Source: CAZQGJ01 sp964592905 (GTDB lineage: Bacteria > Patescibacteriota > UBA1384 > CAYGGE01). Taken from it: a DNA stretch of 22,124 bases. Below the pieces are notes generated by a model. It was not told the DNA's origin. It did not search any database and was given only the letters and a program-made list of their open reading frames with translations. This document shows, piece after piece, positions 20,858 through 22,124 of the stretch. A program made the position numbers and the translations under genes. Every line of letters starts with the position of its first letter. Position 1 is the stretch's first letter. Where the stretch lies: positions 1 through 22,124 of the forward strand of contig CAZQGJ010000009.1 of assembly GCA_964592905.1 (NCBI GenBank). The letters run 5' to 3'.

Positions 20858-20914
20858 ATGTCCCAGGTATTTCACCGGGGAGGAGGACCATTATCAGTAG
20901 CGAGAACGATTTAG
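20858..20914 (+). CDS. Possible leaderless 18-residue leader peptide upstream of the M23 peptidase
   Basis: An ATG positioned exactly where this genome's leaderless starts fall opens an 18-codon frame (MSQVFHRGGGPLSVARTI) that ends at TAG. It runs through the AGGAGG and the start of the peptidase gene in another frame, so its translation would compete with or couple to the peptidase. It may equally be chance. Confidence 0.3.
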   Translation: MSQVFHRGGGPLSVARTI

Positions 20915-21975
20915 TTCCGATACCGAAGAGGTTCAATCAACTTCTGAAGGGGGTTAATCGACGCCGTCTCAATCGTCTCTGGCGCTGGTTGACCCGTTTT
21001 TTCAATGTGCAGTTCGCAATCATTGCGATCGCTTTTTTCGTTTTGACCCTCAATACTGTCGCTGTTCCGCCTCAGGAGATTAGCACTACCGTCTCGGCCT
21101 TAGCCGACTACGATCCTAACGCCTTAGCGGCGGCAGCCAATTCGATTAACAGCTATCTGCCGGTTCTGTCTGAACTTAACTCTCAGCGTACCTCTGATCA
21201 GATTGTCGCCACCTTAGTTGGACCTGACACTGGCTACTCGCCTAAACCGATGCTGGTCGAGACAATCGATCACGATACTGCTTACCGCATCGCACGTGGC
21301 TTGCGCAAAGAGACAGTCACTCATACCGTTCAACCGGGTGAAACCCTTTCGACTATCGCTCAGTTTTATGGTGTCAATGTGGCCACGATCCTGACTGATA
21401 ATAAGATCAACCCGGTTGAGGCCGCCAAGGTCAAGGCCGGCACTCGTCTGACGATTGCCCCAGAATCAACCAGTAACTTTGACTGGGTCGCCAAGATCGA
21501 AGAGGCTAAGCAAAAAGAACGGGCCAGATTATTGGCTCAAACTAACAAAAACCGACTGGCTAATACAGCTGGTCTCTCGAAGGCCTCGGCCAATAACGAT
21601 AGCGCCGGCGGTAGCGGTAAGTTTATTAAACCGATTAGCTACGGCTGTTATAACGGCTACCACTGGTATGCCATCGACTGTGCCGGTCCAACCGGTGGTT
21701 CGGTTCGGGCCGCCGCGGCTGGAGTGGTCGAAATTGCCGATGCCAGCGGCTACAACGGTGGTTACGGTATTACCGTTAAGATTGATCATGGTAACGGTTG
21801 GGAGACACGCTACGCTCACCTATCGAGAATTACTGTCGGTAGCGGCGAACGCGTGGCTAGCGGCGAGGTGATCGCCTTCTCTGGTAACACTGGTCGTTCT
21901 ACTGGCCCGCATCTCCATTTTGAAATTATTAAATCTGGCAATCGTCTCAATCCCGGCAATTACGTTGGGTACTAA
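20893..21975 (+). CDS. Membrane-anchored LysM-M23 family peptidase, apparent ATC start
   Basis: A cell-wall hydrolase or wall-binding factor, about 360 residues. A basic cytoplasmic start (RRRLNRLWRW) precedes one transmembrane segment (about 38-56, NVQFAIIAIAFFVLTLNTVA), a LysM domain (about 143-190, THTVQPGETLSTIAQFYGVN) and a C-terminal M23 domain (about 246-352) with YAHLSR and TGPHLHFEI. The first Zn motif is unusual: His-Trp-Tyr-Ala-Ile-Asp has five steps from His to Asp instead of four, so activity is uncertain. No ATG, GTG or TTG follows the perfect AGGAGG (20881-20886); ATC at 20893 is 6 nt away, ATT at 20890 3 nt. A TTG at 20989 has no Shine-Dalgarno and would remove the basic segment. 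Confidence 0.82.
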   Translation: MSSENDLVPIPKRFNQLLKGVNRRRLNRLWRWLTRFFNVQFAIIAIAFFVLTLNTVAVPPQEISTTVSALADYDPNALAAAANSINSYLPVLSELNSQRTSDQIVATLVGPDTGYSPKPMLVETIDHDTAYRIARGLRKETVTHTVQPGETLSTIAQFYGVNVATILTDNKINPVEAAKVKAGTRLTIAPESTSNFDWVAKIEEAKQKERARLLAQTNKNRLANTAGLSKASANNDSAGGSGKFIKPISYGCYNGYHWYAIDCAGPTGGSVRAAAAGVVEIADASGYNGGYGITVKIDHGNGWETRYAHLSRITVGSGERVASGEVIAFSGNTGRSTGPHLHFEIIKSGNRLNPGNYVGY

Positions 21976-21983
21976 GGAATACA

Positions 21984-22124
21984 ATGATCGATGAAGCAAT
22001 AGTCCGTCTCAAAGCTGGCCGTGGTGGCGATGGCGCCGTCACCTTTCGACGCGAGAAGTTTGTTCCCTTCGGTGGACCAGACGGCGGTGATGGTGGCCGG
22101 GGCGGCTCAATCATCATCAAAGCT
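21984..22124 (+). CDS. obgE: GTPase Obg, N-terminal fragment cut by window end
   Basis: The first 47 codons match the glycine-rich Obg fold: IDEAIVRLKAGRGGDGAVTF, then REKFVPFGGPDGGDGGRGG. Obg is an essential GTPase acting in 50S assembly and stress control; its G domain lies beyond the window. AAGGA stands 5 nt before the ATG, and the start is 8 nt after the M23 peptidase stop, so the two are probably co-transcribed. Confidence 0.96.
   Translation, partial: MIDEAIVRLKAGRGGDGAVTFRREKFVPFGGPDGGDGGRGGSIIIKA

Overview
The window looks like chromosomal DNA of a Patescibacteria/CPR bacterium, possibly Saccharibacteria-like; the phylum is inference. The signs are conserved housekeeping genes packed with 0-25 bp gaps or overlaps, translation proteins stripped of accessory domains (PheS without its coiled coil, PheT without its OB-fold, AspRS without its GAD insertion, RpoA without its alpha-CTD), and transcripts that appear to start directly on the start codon.

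Layout. 1-2028 (+): end of a ribosomal-protein/RNA polymerase operon (rpoA-rplQ-rplM-rpsI) closed by a terminator. 2077-8155 (+): a second operon, rbfA, small membrane protein, pheS, pheT, aspS, D,D-carboxypeptidase. 12071-8160 (-): leuS-rpmF-nusB-rnc, converging on the previous operon. 12128-12832 (+): a fusion of an XRE-type helix-turn-helix to an Hsp20 domain, with a perfect inverted repeat over its promoter. 12903-12979: tRNA-Val(GAC). About 12980-16310: an accessory island right behind the tRNA. 16332-18901 (+): a large membrane protein and a type II NADH dehydrogenase. 18986-22124 (+): infB, interrupted by an in-frame TAA, then a membrane-anchored LysM-M23 peptidase and the start of obgE.

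The most interesting part is the island. Its minus-strand operon encodes a membrane protein, a protein joining a sigma-70 region 4-like helix-turn-helix to an RNA polymerase alpha-CTD-like domain, a second alpha-CTD-like protein and an unknown protein. The genome's own RpoA ends without an alpha-CTD, so the island supplies, in separate proteins, the domain the polymerase lacks. The two alpha-CTD-like genes share a roughly 50-nt leader with two hairpins, one of which shows a compensatory base-pair change.

Other points. Four operon-heading genes (rbfA, leuS, HTH-Hsp20, infB) have a -10 box 6-7 nt before the start codon, which predicts leaderless mRNAs. Two membrane-protein genes have a strong AGGAGG but no ATG/GTG/TTG behind it, only an in-frame ATC. 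LeuRS keeps its editing domain but has lost the threonine-rich editing motif. The infB stop is one base from a Leu codon and needs checking in reads before any biological reading.
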